Positions 8,086 to 16,524 are shown, counted from the first letter of the stretch. The stretch: DNA of 32,471 bases from Sphingomonas hengshuiensis (GCA_003240755.1 QFNF01000035.1:1-32471), one strand, 5' to 3'. The notes: generated by a model not told the origin, from the letters alone. A program made the numbers and translations.

Positions 8086-9446
8086 GCCGCGAACTCCCTG
8101 TTCGAATGGTGGCGACCGGTCCCGTCGAGGTCGGTCATGTCGACGATGACGTCGAGGTCGAGCGCCGATGCGGTGCCCGGTGCGGTGCGCAGCCGGGGAC
8201 GCATGAATTCCTGCGCGGCGGCGACACCGATCCCGGCGCCCAGCCCCAGCACCAGCGCGGCGGCGAACCACAGCGGCAGATTGGGGGTAGAGGGCAGCAG
8301 CGGCGGGGTCGCCTGGTCGAGACGGCTGGCGTTCGCCTGCGAAATCTCGCTCTGCAGCGAGGCTTCGTTGAACCGCTGCCGCACGGTGTCATAGGTCTGG
8401 CGGGTGGCGTCGACGTCGCGCTGCAGGACGTTCAACTGGTCCTGCACGCCCGACATGCTGAGCATGCGCGACTGCTGCTGTTCCAGCCGCGCGCGCAGCT
8501 CCGCCTCGCGCCGGCCGGCGGCGAGGCTGGCGGAATCGAGTGCGCCGGCCTGGGTCGAGCGGGCCTTGGCCAGTTCGCTGCGCAGTGCCGACAACTGGGC
8601 ATTGGCGGCGACCATCGTCGGATGGGCGGCCCCCAGCGTCTTCGACAGTTCGGCGACCTTGCCGGCCTGCAACCCGACTTCGCGCTGCAGTTCCTGGACG
8701 ATGGTCGACGATTCGACCTCGGGACCGTCCGACGACGTCGCGCGGGCGCGGGCGGCGGCGGCTTCGGCCTGTGCCTGTACCAGTTCGGTCGACAGGTTCT
8801 TGGCGCGGTCGCCCTCGATATCCATGCGGTCGACGCCGACGATGCCGTTCGCGCGCTGGAAGTCCGACAGGCGGCGCTGGGCGAGTTCGAATCGTTCGCG
8901 GACGGCGCGGGTGCGCTCGTCATACCATTTCGCGCTGTTGCGCGCCGGGCTGGTACGCAGTTCGACCTGCTTGGTGAGGTACGTGTCGACGATGCGGTTG
9001 AGCGTCTGCGCCGCCGCTTCCGGGTCGGTCGCGGTGTAGCTCAGGCGGATGACGTTGCTGCCCTTCTCGCTGCCGACCATCAGTTGGCGGCGCAGAATGC
9101 CGGTCGCGTTCTGCACGCGCTGTTCCGCGGTATCGCCGAACGCCGCATTCTGGAACGCGGGGTCGGTGCGCGCGACCTCCTCCAGCACCGCGTTGCTGCG
9201 GATGATGTCGATCTGCGTGCCGATGATCGTGTCGATCACCGATGCGTTCTGCTGGGCGTTGCCGTTGGCGTTGGTCGCGTTGCTGTCGCTCTGCGTCAGG
9301 TCGACCAGCAGCGACGAGGAGGCGCTGTACTGGCGCTGCTGCACCATGGCCAGCGCGACCAGCGCGCCGAACACGAGCAGCCCGACGACGATCACGGTAC
9401 GCAGCCGATGCCGGATCGCACTGACCAGGTCGGAGAAGCTCATCAT
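8082..9446 (-). CDS. Polysaccharide co-polymerase (Wzz/GumC-like chain-length determinant)
   Basis: 454-aa inner-membrane protein with the PCP layout: short cytoplasmic N-terminus (MMSFSDLVSAIRHRLRT), first membrane helix (about 17-38), a large periplasmic region with the Wzz domain and long coiled-coil segments, a GNVR-like region near LNVLQRDVDATRQTYD, a Pro-rich run (PPLLPSTPNLP) leading into a second membrane helix, and a ~40-residue cytoplasmic tail. It would control chain length and link assembly to the Wza channel. There is no fused kinase domain; the separate CpsD-like gene follows with a 4-bp overlap. The start also overlaps the preceding ATPase gene's stop (ATGATGA). A second in-frame ATG lies at 9443; a G-rich SD (AAGGGGG) precedes both. 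Confidence 0.93.
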   Translation of the reverse strand: MMSFSDLVSAIRHRLRTVIVVGLLVFGALVALAMVQQRQYSASSSLLVDLTQSDSNATNANGNAQQNASVIDTIIGTQIDIIRSNAVLEEVARTDPAFQNAAFGDTAEQRVQNATGILRRQLMVGSEKGSNVIRLSYTATDPEAAAQTLNRIVDTYLTKQVELRTSPARNSAKWYDERTRAVRERFELAQRRLSDFQRANGIVGVDRMDIEGDRAKNLSTELVQAQAEAAAARARATSSDGPEVESSTIVQELQREVGLQAGKVAELSKTLGAAHPTMVAANAQLSALRSELAKARSTQAGALDSASLAAGRREAELRARLEQQQSRMLSMSGVQDQLNVLQRDVDATRQTYDTVRQRFNEASLQSEISQANASRLDQATPPLLPSTPNLPLWFAAALVLGLGAGIGVAAAQEFMRPRLRTAPGTASALDLDVIVDMTDLDGTGRHHSNREFAA

Positions 9447-10771
9447 TGGGTGGCCCCCTTGTCTTGAAGTAGCGCGCGCAGGTCGTGGCCCACGCCGTGG
9501 CCGCGTTCGGTCCCGCCCGCCGCGATCCTGCGCGTGAAGAGCAGCAGGAAGAATTGCGGCGCCAGCGAATCCTCGAACACATACTGACCGGACGTGCTGC
9601 TCTCGACCAGGATGGGGCTGAGCGTGGCGAGCATCGCGTCGACCTGTTCGGCGGCGTTCGGTTCGTCGAGTTCGGCGATGATCTCCATGCGGTCGATGCG
9701 CGAGCGCATCGCGGCGTTGAGGCAGATGATCGCGGCGGGCAGCGCCACGGCACGCGGCCGGTCGATCTGCGACAGCAGCAGGTCGGCGTTACGGCGGCTG
9801 ACGTCGCGCCATTCGCCGAACGCGACCTGCAGCCCGCGCGACGCGATGTCGCCATCGATCACCGACTTGCCCGCGATATCGGCCTGCAGCGCGGCATAGA
9901 GCCCGAACAGCCGCAGGTGATAGGGCGATCCGACCGCCGCCGACACGATCGTCGCGGCGGCATCGTCGGTGATGTCGAGCTCGACCCGGGACAGGCAGCG
10001 GCGCAGCAGCGCGTCGAGATCGGTCGGGGTCAGCCCGCCGACCGGCACCGCGATCAGGTGGCGGCGCAACGAGGGATGGCCCTCGATCAGGTCCTCGAGA
10101 TTGGCGGCGATGCCGATCGTGACGATGCTGACTTCGGACCGCATGTCCGACAGCAGCTTCATCAGCGCGGCGAGTTCGGCCTTGGTCTCGAGCGAGCGGA
10201 CGCGGTCGAACTCGTCGAGCATCAGGATCGTGCGCCGCTCGACCCGGTCGGCGAGCAGGCTGGCGAGCCGGCGTGCGTCGAACGGTTCGTTGAGCAGCGC
10301 CTCGACCTCCGACCGGCGCACCTTCGACTGTGGTTCGGCGGCGATGTCGTGCAGATAGGGGCGGAACAGGTCCGCAAAGGAAATGTCGCCGCTCGCCAGA
10401 TTATAGAGGACGAGGCAGCCGCGTTCGTCGGCCATGTCGCCGAAGATGCGCGACAGCGACGTCTTGCCCGACCCGCGCGCCCCATAGATGATGCCGTGCT
10501 TGCGGTGATCGAGCACTGCCTCGAGCAGCCGCTCCAGTTCGTTCGCGCGGCCCGCAAGGCCCGCCCGGTTGGCGACCGGCATGCCGGTGTCGAACACCTC
10601 GTGCAGGATTGCACGGCGCGACCGCACCGGCTTGGCCGGGGCGGGTGGTGCCTGATACGGCACGACCGGGGCCGCACCCGCATCCGGCGCCGGCTGCGGC
10701 AGGCTGCGCGCCGGCGGCTGCGGTTCCAGCAGGCGGCCGAGCCAGTCGGCGAACTGACGGAAGACGGTCAT
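9443..10771 (-). CDS. P-loop (AAA/ORC-like) ATPase of the EPS export operon
   Basis: 442-aa soluble ATPase. After a Pro/Ala-rich N-terminal linker (about 17-52) there is a nucleoside-triphosphatase domain with Walker A GARGSGKT (97-104), Walker B TILMLDEFD (181-189), a sensor-like strand IVTIGIAAN and a helical/winged C-terminus. The look is AAA_16/ORC1-like or ExeA-like. Its place between a Wza-like and a Wzz-like gene recalls the ATPase of exosortase (PEP-CTERM) EPS clusters, but no exosortase is visible here. Its job is unknown; since the CpsD-like protein two genes later has lost its P-loop, this could be the operon's energised regulator (inference). The ATG at 10771 has AAGG upstream; an upstream extension in the same frame would run into the Wza-like gene and is not used. 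Confidence 0.88.
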   Translation of the reverse strand: MTVFRQFADWLGRLLEPQPPARSLPQPAPDAGAAPVVPYQAPPAPAKPVRSRRAILHEVFDTGMPVANRAGLAGRANELERLLEAVLDHRKHGIIYGARGSGKTSLSRIFGDMADERGCLVLYNLASGDISFADLFRPYLHDIAAEPQSKVRRSEVEALLNEPFDARRLASLLADRVERRTILMLDEFDRVRSLETKAELAALMKLLSDMRSEVSIVTIGIAANLEDLIEGHPSLRRHLIAVPVGGLTPTDLDALLRRCLSRVELDITDDAAATIVSAAVGSPYHLRLFGLYAALQADIAGKSVIDGDIASRGLQVAFGEWRDVSRRNADLLLSQIDRPRAVALPAAIICLNAAMRSRIDRMEIIAELDEPNAAEQVDAMLATLSPILVESSTSGQYVFEDSLAPQFFLLLFTRRIAAGGTERGHGVGHDLRALLQDKGATQ

Positions 10772-10820
10772 ACGCGATACCTTGCGAAACGCTGACGGGG
10801 CCGGGCGGAAGGAACGGGCA

Positions 10821-11612
10821 TCAGAACCACTTTTCCTTGATGACCAGCACGTCTTCGGGCTGCACCACGTCGTCGAGCGACGGCTTGTCGAGCGGCTTGC
10901 CACCGCGGCGGACCTCGATCCGTCTGGTCGAACCGGCCAGCGTCGGCCCCTCGGCCAGCGCCAGTGCCTGACGGAAGGTCATGCCGGGCGAAACCGGGAA
11001 GGCGCCGCCGCGATTGACCTCGCCATAGACATACACCTTTTCGGCGTTCGGCACGAACACCGTGTCGCCAGGCCCCACCATCCGCGTCGCGGCGGTGGCG
11101 GCGTCGGTCAGCGAGATGCGTTCGACCTGTCCGTTGGCGCGGGTCAGCACGACGGTGTTGGCACCGTCGGCGCGCGGGCCGCCGGCCTTCGCCACCATCG
11201 CCGCGACCGAATAGGGCTGGTCGAGCGCATAGAGGCCGGCGGTCGGCACCGCGCCCAGCACGGTCACGGTCTTGCTGGCGAAGGTCGTCACCTCGATATT
11301 GATCGACGGGGCGCTCAGGATCTTCTGGCGCAGGAAGGTGCGCATCATCTCGTCCGACAATTGACCCGTCGTCTTGCCTGCGGCGGTCACGGTGCCGAGA
11401 TAGGGCGCGGTGATCGTGCCGTCGGCGCGGATGCGCGTCTTGTAGCTCATGTCGGGCTGGCCGAAGACCTTTACCTCGATCTCGTCGTTCGGGCCGAGCA
11501 CATAGGCGGCGACCGGCGCCTGCGCGGTAGCAGGGGCGGCGGTCTGCGCCATGGCGGCGGGGGCGAGCGCCAGCAGCGGCGCGGCGATCAGCAATGCTCG
11601 ATACGTATGCAT
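10821..11612 (-). CDS. Wza-like polysaccharide export protein (OPX family)
   Basis: 263-aa periplasmic/outer-membrane export protein. Signal peptide at residues 1-23 (hydrophobic core LLIAAPLLALAP, cut after AMA). Then the polysaccharide-export domain (YVLGPNDEIEVKVFGQPDM, IRADGTITAPYLGTV) and two SLBB beta-grasp units (VTVLGAVPTAGLYALD and VYVYGEVNRGGAFPV), ending in LDDVVQPEDVLVIKEKWF. The mature N-terminus begins Gln-Thr-Ala with no lipobox Cys, so it appears not to be a lipoprotein, unlike E. coli Wza, and has no obvious C-terminal membrane helix; it is a short OPX protein that may rely on the beta-barrel encoded just upstream for outer-membrane passage. The ATG at 11612 has a good SD (AAGGG). 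An upstream ATG in frame lacks one. Confidence 0.94.
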   Translation of the reverse strand: MHTYRALLIAAPLLALAPAAMAQTAAPATAQAPVAAYVLGPNDEIEVKVFGQPDMSYKTRIRADGTITAPYLGTVTAAGKTTGQLSDEMMRTFLRQKILSAPSINIEVTTFASKTVTVLGAVPTAGLYALDQPYSVAAMVAKAGGPRADGANTVVLTRANGQVERISLTDAATAATRMVGPGDTVFVPNAEKVYVYGEVNRGGAFPVSPGMTFRQALALAEGPTLAGSTRRIEVRRGGKPLDKPSLDDVVQPEDVLVIKEKWF

Positions 11613-11640
11613 GGTCGACCCTTTACGGATGATTCGTCGA

Positions 11641-12867
11641 TCAGAAGCGATAGGTGATGCCACCTGTCGCCAACGTGACCTTGTACTGGTTGGCGTCGGT
11701 ATCGGTCTGTCGCGAGATATGGCGCGCTTCGGCCTGGAGATCGATGCGCGCGCCGACCCGGCGGGTCATGCGCAGCAGCACGTCGACCAGCGTGTCGGAA
11801 TTGATCCCGCTGACGATGACCAGCGGATCGCCGCGGAACGAGCGGGTGGCGTAGCCGGCCTGTGCGCGGATCTGCGTGCGTTCGGCGAACTGCCAGTCGG
11901 CGCGCAGGCCGTAATCGGTCTGCACCGCGAAGCCCGCCGGCACCAGCGTGTCGTTGATGATGCGGCGGTCGGTCGTCCCGGTCAGCGACAGCCGCGGCAG
12001 CGGGCGATAGACCAGCTCACCGGCCCAGCCGAGCCCGCGATAGGGGCGCACGTCCGCGCCGATGCTGCGGGCGTTCAGATACTGGATGTCGGCCTTCAGC
12101 GAGGCGCTCGACACGACCGAGCGGACGAAGGTGATGCCGGCGCGATCGATATGGTTGGTCACGCCGATCGCGTCGCGCTCGCTGTCGATCCGGTTGTAAT
12201 AGGCGGTCATCGTGCCGATGCTGGGCCGGGCATAGCCGACGCCCGCACTATAGCTGACCGCCTTCTGGTTGGCGAAGGCGAAGCGCGGGTCGTTATCGGA
12301 CGTGTCGCGGCGGACGCCGACGATCGGGAACAGGCCGACGGTGCGCGGGCAGGTCGCCTCCAGCCCCAGCGCGGTGAAGGTCTGGAAATTGTCGATCGAG
12401 CCGTTGATGTCGCCGTAATCGGCACGCTGCCGCTGGATACGGGCGAGCGGTTTCAGGACGCAGGTGCCGGCGATGCGGAACGTACCCTGCGTGTCGAGGA
12501 TCGCCTGCACCCGGCTGCGGTCCGGGTTGCGGATGTAATATCCGTAGCTCGCATCGCCGCGCACGGTGATGTCGTTCAATCCGATCTGTCGCTTGTACCG
12601 CGCCGTTACCTGCGGCGTCAGGATGAAGTCCTCGACCGGTTCCTGCCGCGCCGAATCGATGCGGAAGATATTGTCGTCGTACGTGCCGAGCAGGCCCCCG
12701 GACAGGGTGAAGGCCGGGTCGCGGTTTTCCGGCCGCTCGACCCGCGTTTCGCGCGGCTGGAACGCCGGGGTCGTCGTCTGCGCCACCGCCGGAACGGTCG
12801 TCATGCCCGCGACAAGCGGCACCAGCGTGCCCCAGGCACGGGTTCGGGGAAGCGATAGTGTCTTCAC
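11641..12867 (-). CDS. Outer-membrane beta-barrel protein of the EPS operon
   Basis: 408 aa from a GTG at 12867, which gives a clean signal peptide (VKTLSLPRTRA, hydrophobic stretch, cut after VAQ) and has AAGG upstream. An alternative ATG at 12927 would add 20 residues and bury the signal. The mature protein starts with a Pro/Arg-rich segment and continues as alternating amphipathic strands such as GGLLGTYDDNIFRID and YGLRADWQFAERTQIRAQAGYATRSF, ending in Phe (GGITYRF*), the usual outer-membrane barrel signal. It resembles the BBP2_2 / PEP-CTERM-associated outer-membrane family. Its position next to the short Wza-like gene suggests it is the outer-membrane pore or a gate for the polymer. No enzymatic motif is seen. 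Confidence 0.88.
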   Translation of the reverse strand: MKTLSLPRTRAWGTLVPLVAGMTTVPAVAQTTTPAFQPRETRVERPENRDPAFTLSGGLLGTYDDNIFRIDSARQEPVEDFILTPQVTARYKRQIGLNDITVRGDASYGYYIRNPDRSRVQAILDTQGTFRIAGTCVLKPLARIQRQRADYGDINGSIDNFQTFTALGLEATCPRTVGLFPIVGVRRDTSDNDPRFAFANQKAVSYSAGVGYARPSIGTMTAYYNRIDSERDAIGVTNHIDRAGITFVRSVVSSASLKADIQYLNARSIGADVRPYRGLGWAGELVYRPLPRLSLTGTTDRRIINDTLVPAGFAVQTDYGLRADWQFAERTQIRAQAGYATRSFRGDPLVIVSGINSDTLVDVLLRMTRRVGARIDLQAEARHISRQTDTDANQYKVTLATGGITYRF

Positions 12868-12910
12868 GCTGCGCCTTATGCCCGGAACGCCAGGCAGGGA
12901 CAATATGCTA

Positions 12911-12927
12911 ATGTTGCGTTGCAACAT
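12911..12927. promoter_or_regulatory. Small AT-richer palindrome upstream of the beta-barrel gene
   Basis: ATGTTGC-GTT-GCAACAT, 7-bp arms, lies in the 73-bp gap between a glycosyltransferase stop and the barrel gene's GTG. There is no T-run after it. It could be an operator or a small RNA hairpin, but arms this short arise by chance. Confidence 0.25.
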
Positions 12928-12940
12928 GGACTTGGCAGGG

Positions 12941-14167
12941 TCAAAGGCCCTTTGCGGGACGACGATGGTCGCGGATGATCGCGAACGCGTCGAGCATCTT
13001 CTGCGCCAGATGCGCATAGTCGAATTCGGCGGTCGACGACGATGCCTGCTCGCGCAGCGCCTGTAGCTGTTCGGGACGTTCGAGCAGCGATACCAACTGT
13101 TCGCGCCACCGGTCGACGTCCCCCGCCGGAGCGATATAGCCGTTGCGGCCCGGATCGATCAGTTCGGGCAGTCCGCCCTTGTCGCTCGCCAATACCGGCA
13201 ATCCGACGCCCAGCGCCTGGAACACCACGCCCGGCGAATTTTCCATCCACAGTGACGGCACCAGCAACAGGTCGCTGCCGGCCATGGTGTCGGCCACCTG
13301 CTGCAACGGCACATGGCCGACGATATCGACCCAGGGATGTTGGCCGAACCGGCGGCGCAGGGCGTCTTCCTCCGGCCCCTTGCCGAGCACCGTCAGGTGG
13401 AAGTCGTAGCGTTCGGCCAGCGGTTCGAGCAGTTCGAGCGCGAAGCCGATCCCCTTGGTATTCTCCAGCCGCCCGACGAACAGCAACCGCACCTTGTCCG
13501 ACGGCAGGTGGGGGGTGGTGGGGGTGGGGTAGGTGATCGGGTTGAGGATATGAAACGACGGGTACTGCGCGATCGGCATCAGGCTGGCGACCTTGTCGAG
13601 GTTCGCGCGCGACGGCGAGATGAAGCCGAGGCGGGGAATATCCGCAAGATAGCCGATCTTCGCCTGCATGCTGAGGCGACAGCCGCGGCATTGCCGCACG
13701 CATTCATGGTCGCCGCGGAACATCGTGGTGCGCACGCAGACATAGGCGAGGTCGTGCAGCGTGATCGCGGTCGGGATGTCGTGGCGCGCCAGCACCTTCA
13801 GCCCGTTATAGCCCAGCCCCTGGATCCAGTGGATATGGACGAAATCGGGCCGGAAATCCGCGATCACCCGTTCGAACATCGCTTCGTTGCGCGGATCGTA
13901 GATGTCCTGGAGATGCCAGACCGGCTTCTTCCATCCCGGCGCGGTGCTGGCCTGGAACACGGGATAGATATGCGGGGTGCCGACGCGGTAGAGGCGGTAG
14001 CCGTTCAGCGGCGTGCCCCAGCTTTCATGCTCGCGCTGCGGGGCGGCGGACAATACCGCGACCTCATGCCCCTGTCCGGTGAACCATTCGGTCAGGTTCT
14101 GCGCACAGATTTCCGCGCCCCCGATGATATACGGAGTGTAGAAGGCGCTCACTTCCAGTATGCGCAT
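12941..14167 (-). CDS. GT4-family glycosyltransferase with Cys-rich insert
   Basis: 408-aa GT-B glycosyltransferase. The N-terminus MRILEVSAFYTPYIIGGAE has the GT4 Gly-rich loop; ITLHDLAYVC and a Cys cluster C-x3-C-x2-C (in ECVRQCRGC) follow, then VRLLFVGRLENTKGIG and the donor-site region WMENSPGVVFQALG. Here the second acidic residue of the canonical E-x7-E is Gln (E-x7-Q). A Thr/Pro-rich linker (TYPTPTTPHLP) separates the two Rossmann domains; its DNA is a G-run-rich stretch on the + strand near 13509-13530. The gene lies 48 bp after the hexapeptide acetyltransferase and 73 bp before the barrel gene, in the main EPS operon. It probably adds one sugar of the repeat unit. Confidence 0.92.
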   Translation of the reverse strand: MRILEVSAFYTPYIIGGAEICAQNLTEWFTGQGHEVAVLSAAPQREHESWGTPLNGYRLYRVGTPHIYPVFQASTAPGWKKPVWHLQDIYDPRNEAMFERVIADFRPDFVHIHWIQGLGYNGLKVLARHDIPTAITLHDLAYVCVRTTMFRGDHECVRQCRGCRLSMQAKIGYLADIPRLGFISPSRANLDKVASLMPIAQYPSFHILNPITYPTPTTPHLPSDKVRLLFVGRLENTKGIGFALELLEPLAERYDFHLTVLGKGPEEDALRRRFGQHPWVDIVGHVPLQQVADTMAGSDLLLVPSLWMENSPGVVFQALGVGLPVLASDKGGLPELIDPGRNGYIAPAGDVDRWREQLVSLLERPEQLQALREQASSSTAEFDYAHLAQKMLDAFAIIRDHRRPAKGL

Positions 14168-14215
14168 GAAAACGGTCGAGCCCCCTAGCCCGGCAAGCCT
14201 GTATCGACCGGGTCC

Positions 14216-14794
14216 TTATTTCAAGTAAAGATCGGCGTTACGCGCGGAACGTACCGTTCGCGCCGGCACGCCGACGGCCGCCTCCCCCGCCGCGACATCG
14301 CCCAATACGACCGCGTTCGCGCCGATCCTCGCGCCGGCACCGATCCGCACCGGACCCAGTATAACCGCGCCAGCCGCCAGATAGGTTCCATCGCCGATCG
14401 TCGCCCGCCCGACATCGTCGCTGCCACGGGTGCCGATCGTCACGTTCTGGAGAATGGTGACGTCGCATCCGATGGTGCAGGCCCCGACGACGATGCCGTA
14501 GGGATGGGGGATATAGAGCCCGCCGCCAACGGTCGCGTCGATCGCCAGTTCGGCCCCGAAGCGGCGGCAGGTCCACCACCACCAGATGCGCCGCGCCGGC
14601 CGCCCCGCCAGCGGCACCCGCGGCAGCACGTCCTGGATTCGCCGGGCCAGCACGAACTGGAACCCCTGCGTCAGCAGGAACAGCCGCAGCAGGAAGCCCC
14701 AGGTGACGGTTTCGCCGTCGCGCCGGGCGAAATGGGCGATATCCTGCCGGACGAGCGAACGAAATCGCAGAGGGGCGGGCGCTGGATCGGTCAT
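14216..14794 (-). CDS. Hexapeptide-repeat (WcaB/CysE-like) O-acetyltransferase
   Basis: 192-aa left-handed beta-helix acyltransferase. An N-terminal helical part (LVRQDIAHFARR, LTQGFQFVLARRI) resembles the serine-acetyltransferase fold; the helix begins near DATVGGGLYIPHPYGIVVG, with the catalytic-type His in the PHPYG motif, followed by hexapeptide units (CDVTILQNVTIG, ATIGDGTYLAAGAVILG, VRIGAGARIGANAVVLG) and a C-terminal VGVPAR turn. It likely transfers acetyl from acetyl-CoA to a sugar of the EPS repeat in the cytoplasm. It is the first gene of the main minus-strand operon; the start at 14794 has AAGGG close upstream. A paralogue is at 23456-24040. Confidence 0.9.
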   Translation of the reverse strand: MTDPAPAPLRFRSLVRQDIAHFARRDGETVTWGFLLRLFLLTQGFQFVLARRIQDVLPRVPLAGRPARRIWWWWTCRRFGAELAIDATVGGGLYIPHPYGIVVGACTIGCDVTILQNVTIGTRGSDDVGRATIGDGTYLAAGAVILGPVRIGAGARIGANAVVLGDVAAGEAAVGVPARTVRSARNADLYLK

Positions 14795-14956
14795 AGGGGC
14801 CCTTCATCGCAAGCACGCGTCAGGTCAAGGTTGCAGTGCGGCATGGAACCTTCGTATCGTCGGTCGCGCGGCCATATCCAGGCGGAATGTAACCTGTTAG
14901 TAGCGCCGCGACGTGGTCGGGGTGGCATCGTTCGAAAAAGGGGCGGAGACACAATC
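14795..14956. promoter_or_regulatory. Divergent intergenic region of the EPS locus
   Basis: 162 bp between the start of the minus-strand EPS operon and a plus-strand glycosyltransferase; it must carry promoters in both directions. It is less GC-rich than the genes (for example AATGTAACCTGTTAGTA at 14887-14903). A weak + strand pair TTGCAG-N17-GTATCG (14831-14859) can be drawn but is poor. No clear operator was found. Confidence 0.4.
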
Positions 14957-16147
14957 GTGAAGATCCTCATCGTCAACACCCTGTATCCGCCCTCGACGGT
15001 CGGCGGCGCCGAACGCAGCGTCGCGCTGCTGGCGCGGGCCGCCGCGCGGCGCGGACACGCGGTGCATGTCGCCAGCCTCCACGCCGCGGACGCAGCGATC
15101 GAGGAACGCGACGGCGACGTGACCGTCCACCGCCTGCCGCTGCGCAACCTCTACTGGCCGTTCGATGCCGAGCGCAACGAATCGAGACAGCGGCGGCTGG
15201 TGTGGCACGTGCGCGACCGGCGCAACCCGGCGGCGACGCGCGATCTGGTCGCGCTGATCGACCGCATCCGCCCCGACGTGCTGCATACGAACAACCTGCA
15301 GGGGTTCTCGACCGAAATCTGGGCCGAGGCGAAGCGGCGCGGCATTCGCATCGTCCATACGCTGCGCGACTACAGCCTGTTGTGCGCGCGCGCGTCGCTG
15401 TATCGTGCGGGGCATGACTGCGTACGGCGCTGTGTCGACTGCAAGCTGCTGACCGGGCGCAAGAAGGACAATTCGGTGCTGGTCGATGCGGTCGCGTCGA
15501 ACAGCCAGTATGTGATCGATACCCATCGTCGCCACGGCTATTTCAGCGCGACCGACGCGCGCGTCATCTTCAACATCGCCGACGTCCGCTCCGCCCCGAC
15601 CCCGGCGGCGGTGCCCGAACAGGGCGGGCTGACCTTTGGTTTCATCGGCCGGGTCGAGCCCGAAAAGGGGATCGAGGTCGTGCTGGCGGCGTTCGCGCGG
15701 CTGGAGCGGCCCGACTGGCAGTTGGTCGTCGCGGGTGCGGGCAAGGGCAGCTATGTCGCCGAGCTGCGGGCACGCTATCCCGATCCGCGCATCCGCTGGC
15801 TGGGGTTCGTCAATGCCGACGATTTCTATGCCGGGGTCGATGTCGTCATCATATCGTCGACATGGCCCGAACCGTTGCCGCGCACGATGATCGACTGCCT
15901 CGCGCGCGGCAAGGCGGTGATCTATTCGGATGCCGGCGGCACGCCCGAGATCGGCCATCTGGCCCCCCTCGGCGCGATCTATGCCAAGGACGATGCCGCC
16001 GCGCTGGCGGACCGGCTGACGGTCGCGCTCGATGCCGCCGACGACTGGCGCGCGGTGCGCGGCGTGGCGCCGGAAGTGCTGGAGGCGTTTTCGGAAAGCC
16101 GCGTGGTCGGCAACTACCTTGCCTTCTACGAAGGCGCTGCCGCCTGA
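14957..16147 (+). CDS. GT4-family glycosyltransferase with Cys-rich insert
   Basis: 396 aa from a GTG at 14957 (GGAG upstream). The frame is open to 14504, but the upstream part is a shadow of the opposite-strand acetyltransferase; the family N-terminus is VKILIVNTLYPPSTVGGAE. It contains RPDVLHTNNLQGFS, VHTLRDYSLLC, a Cys cluster C-x3-C-x2-C (in DCVRRCVDC), LTFGFIGRVEPEKGIEVVL, and a donor-site region WPEPLPRTMIDCLARG, where the second acid of E-x7-E is Asp (E-x7-D). It shares the Cys cluster with the enzyme at 12941-14167, so the two form one subgroup. Expected role: cytoplasmic assembly of the EPS repeat unit. The spike-base gene follows after 108 bp. Confidence 0.92.
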   Translation: MKILIVNTLYPPSTVGGAERSVALLARAAARRGHAVHVASLHAADAAIEERDGDVTVHRLPLRNLYWPFDAERNESRQRRLVWHVRDRRNPAATRDLVALIDRIRPDVLHTNNLQGFSTEIWAEAKRRGIRIVHTLRDYSLLCARASLYRAGHDCVRRCVDCKLLTGRKKDNSVLVDAVASNSQYVIDTHRRHGYFSATDARVIFNIADVRSAPTPAAVPEQGGLTFGFIGRVEPEKGIEVVLAAFARLERPDWQLVVAGAGKGSYVAELRARYPDPRIRWLGFVNADDFYAGVDVVIISSTWPEPLPRTMIDCLARGKAVIYSDAGGTPEIGHLAPLGAIYAKDDAAALADRLTVALDAADDWRAVRGVAPEVLEAFSESRVVGNYLAFYEGAAA

Positions 16148-16245
16148 GCGGCGGTGTCCCGGCCAACGCCCGGGCGATTGTTGGATACATGCGAAAATCG
16201 GGAACGTAACGGGAACTTCCGTGCCGGCACCGGGCCGGCGACGAC

Positions 16246-16251
16246 AGGAGG
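16246..16251 (+). promoter_or_regulatory. Strong Shine-Dalgarno site of the spike-base gene
   Basis: A perfect AGGAGG stands 4 nt before the ATG at 16256. It fixes that start over the upstream in-frame start at 16154 and is stronger than almost every other ribosome site in the window, hinting at high translation of this small protein. Confidence 0.75.
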
Positions 16252-16255
16252 ACCC

Positions 16256-16522
16256 ATGGCCGACCGATTTTCCGCCCATGCCGACAGCCCGGAGGCGCCC
16301 GCCACCGCGCCCTATCCGATCGTCCCGTCGGACACCGTCGAGCTGCCGCAGGTGCCCAAGGGCATCTATGTCGGGACCGGTGGCGACCTGACGTTGCGCG
16401 GGATGCGCGGCAGCGCCGACGTGACCTATCGCAACCTGCCCGATGCCAGCTATATCGCGGTGCGCGCGCAATATGTCCGCGCGACCGGGACGACCGCGAC
16501 CAACCTGATCGCGGAGGCCTGA
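16256..16522 (+). CDS. Spike-base protein, RCAP_Rcc01079 (GTA head-spike, GhsA-like) family
   Basis: 88-aa protein. It matches the pattern I know for the small head-spike base protein of the Rhodobacter capsulatus gene transfer agent: an N-terminal MADRFSAHADSPEAP, then IVPSDTVELP, KGIYVGTGGDLTLR, a DVTYRNLP strand and a C-terminal VRATGTTATNLIAE. Family members are about 80-95 aa, attach to the capsid surface and carry a fibre. The next gene starts 2 bp after the stop, so the two are coupled, as ghsA and ghsB are. Nothing else of a phage or GTA (terminase, portal, capsid, tail) is in the window; in R. capsulatus the spike genes are also outside the main GTA cluster. It could alternatively belong to a prophage remnant or serve a particle-free role. 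Confidence 0.85.
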   Translation: MADRFSAHADSPEAPATAPYPIVPSDTVELPQVPKGIYVGTGGDLTLRGMRGSADVTYRNLPDASYIAVRAQYVRATGTTATNLIAEA

Positions 16523-16524
16523 CC

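Noticed and set aside
13509..13530. G-run-rich stretch in a glycosyltransferase gene as a second quadruplex
   Set aside because: Only three runs of three or more G are separable, and it encodes a Thr/Pro linker, which explains the composition.
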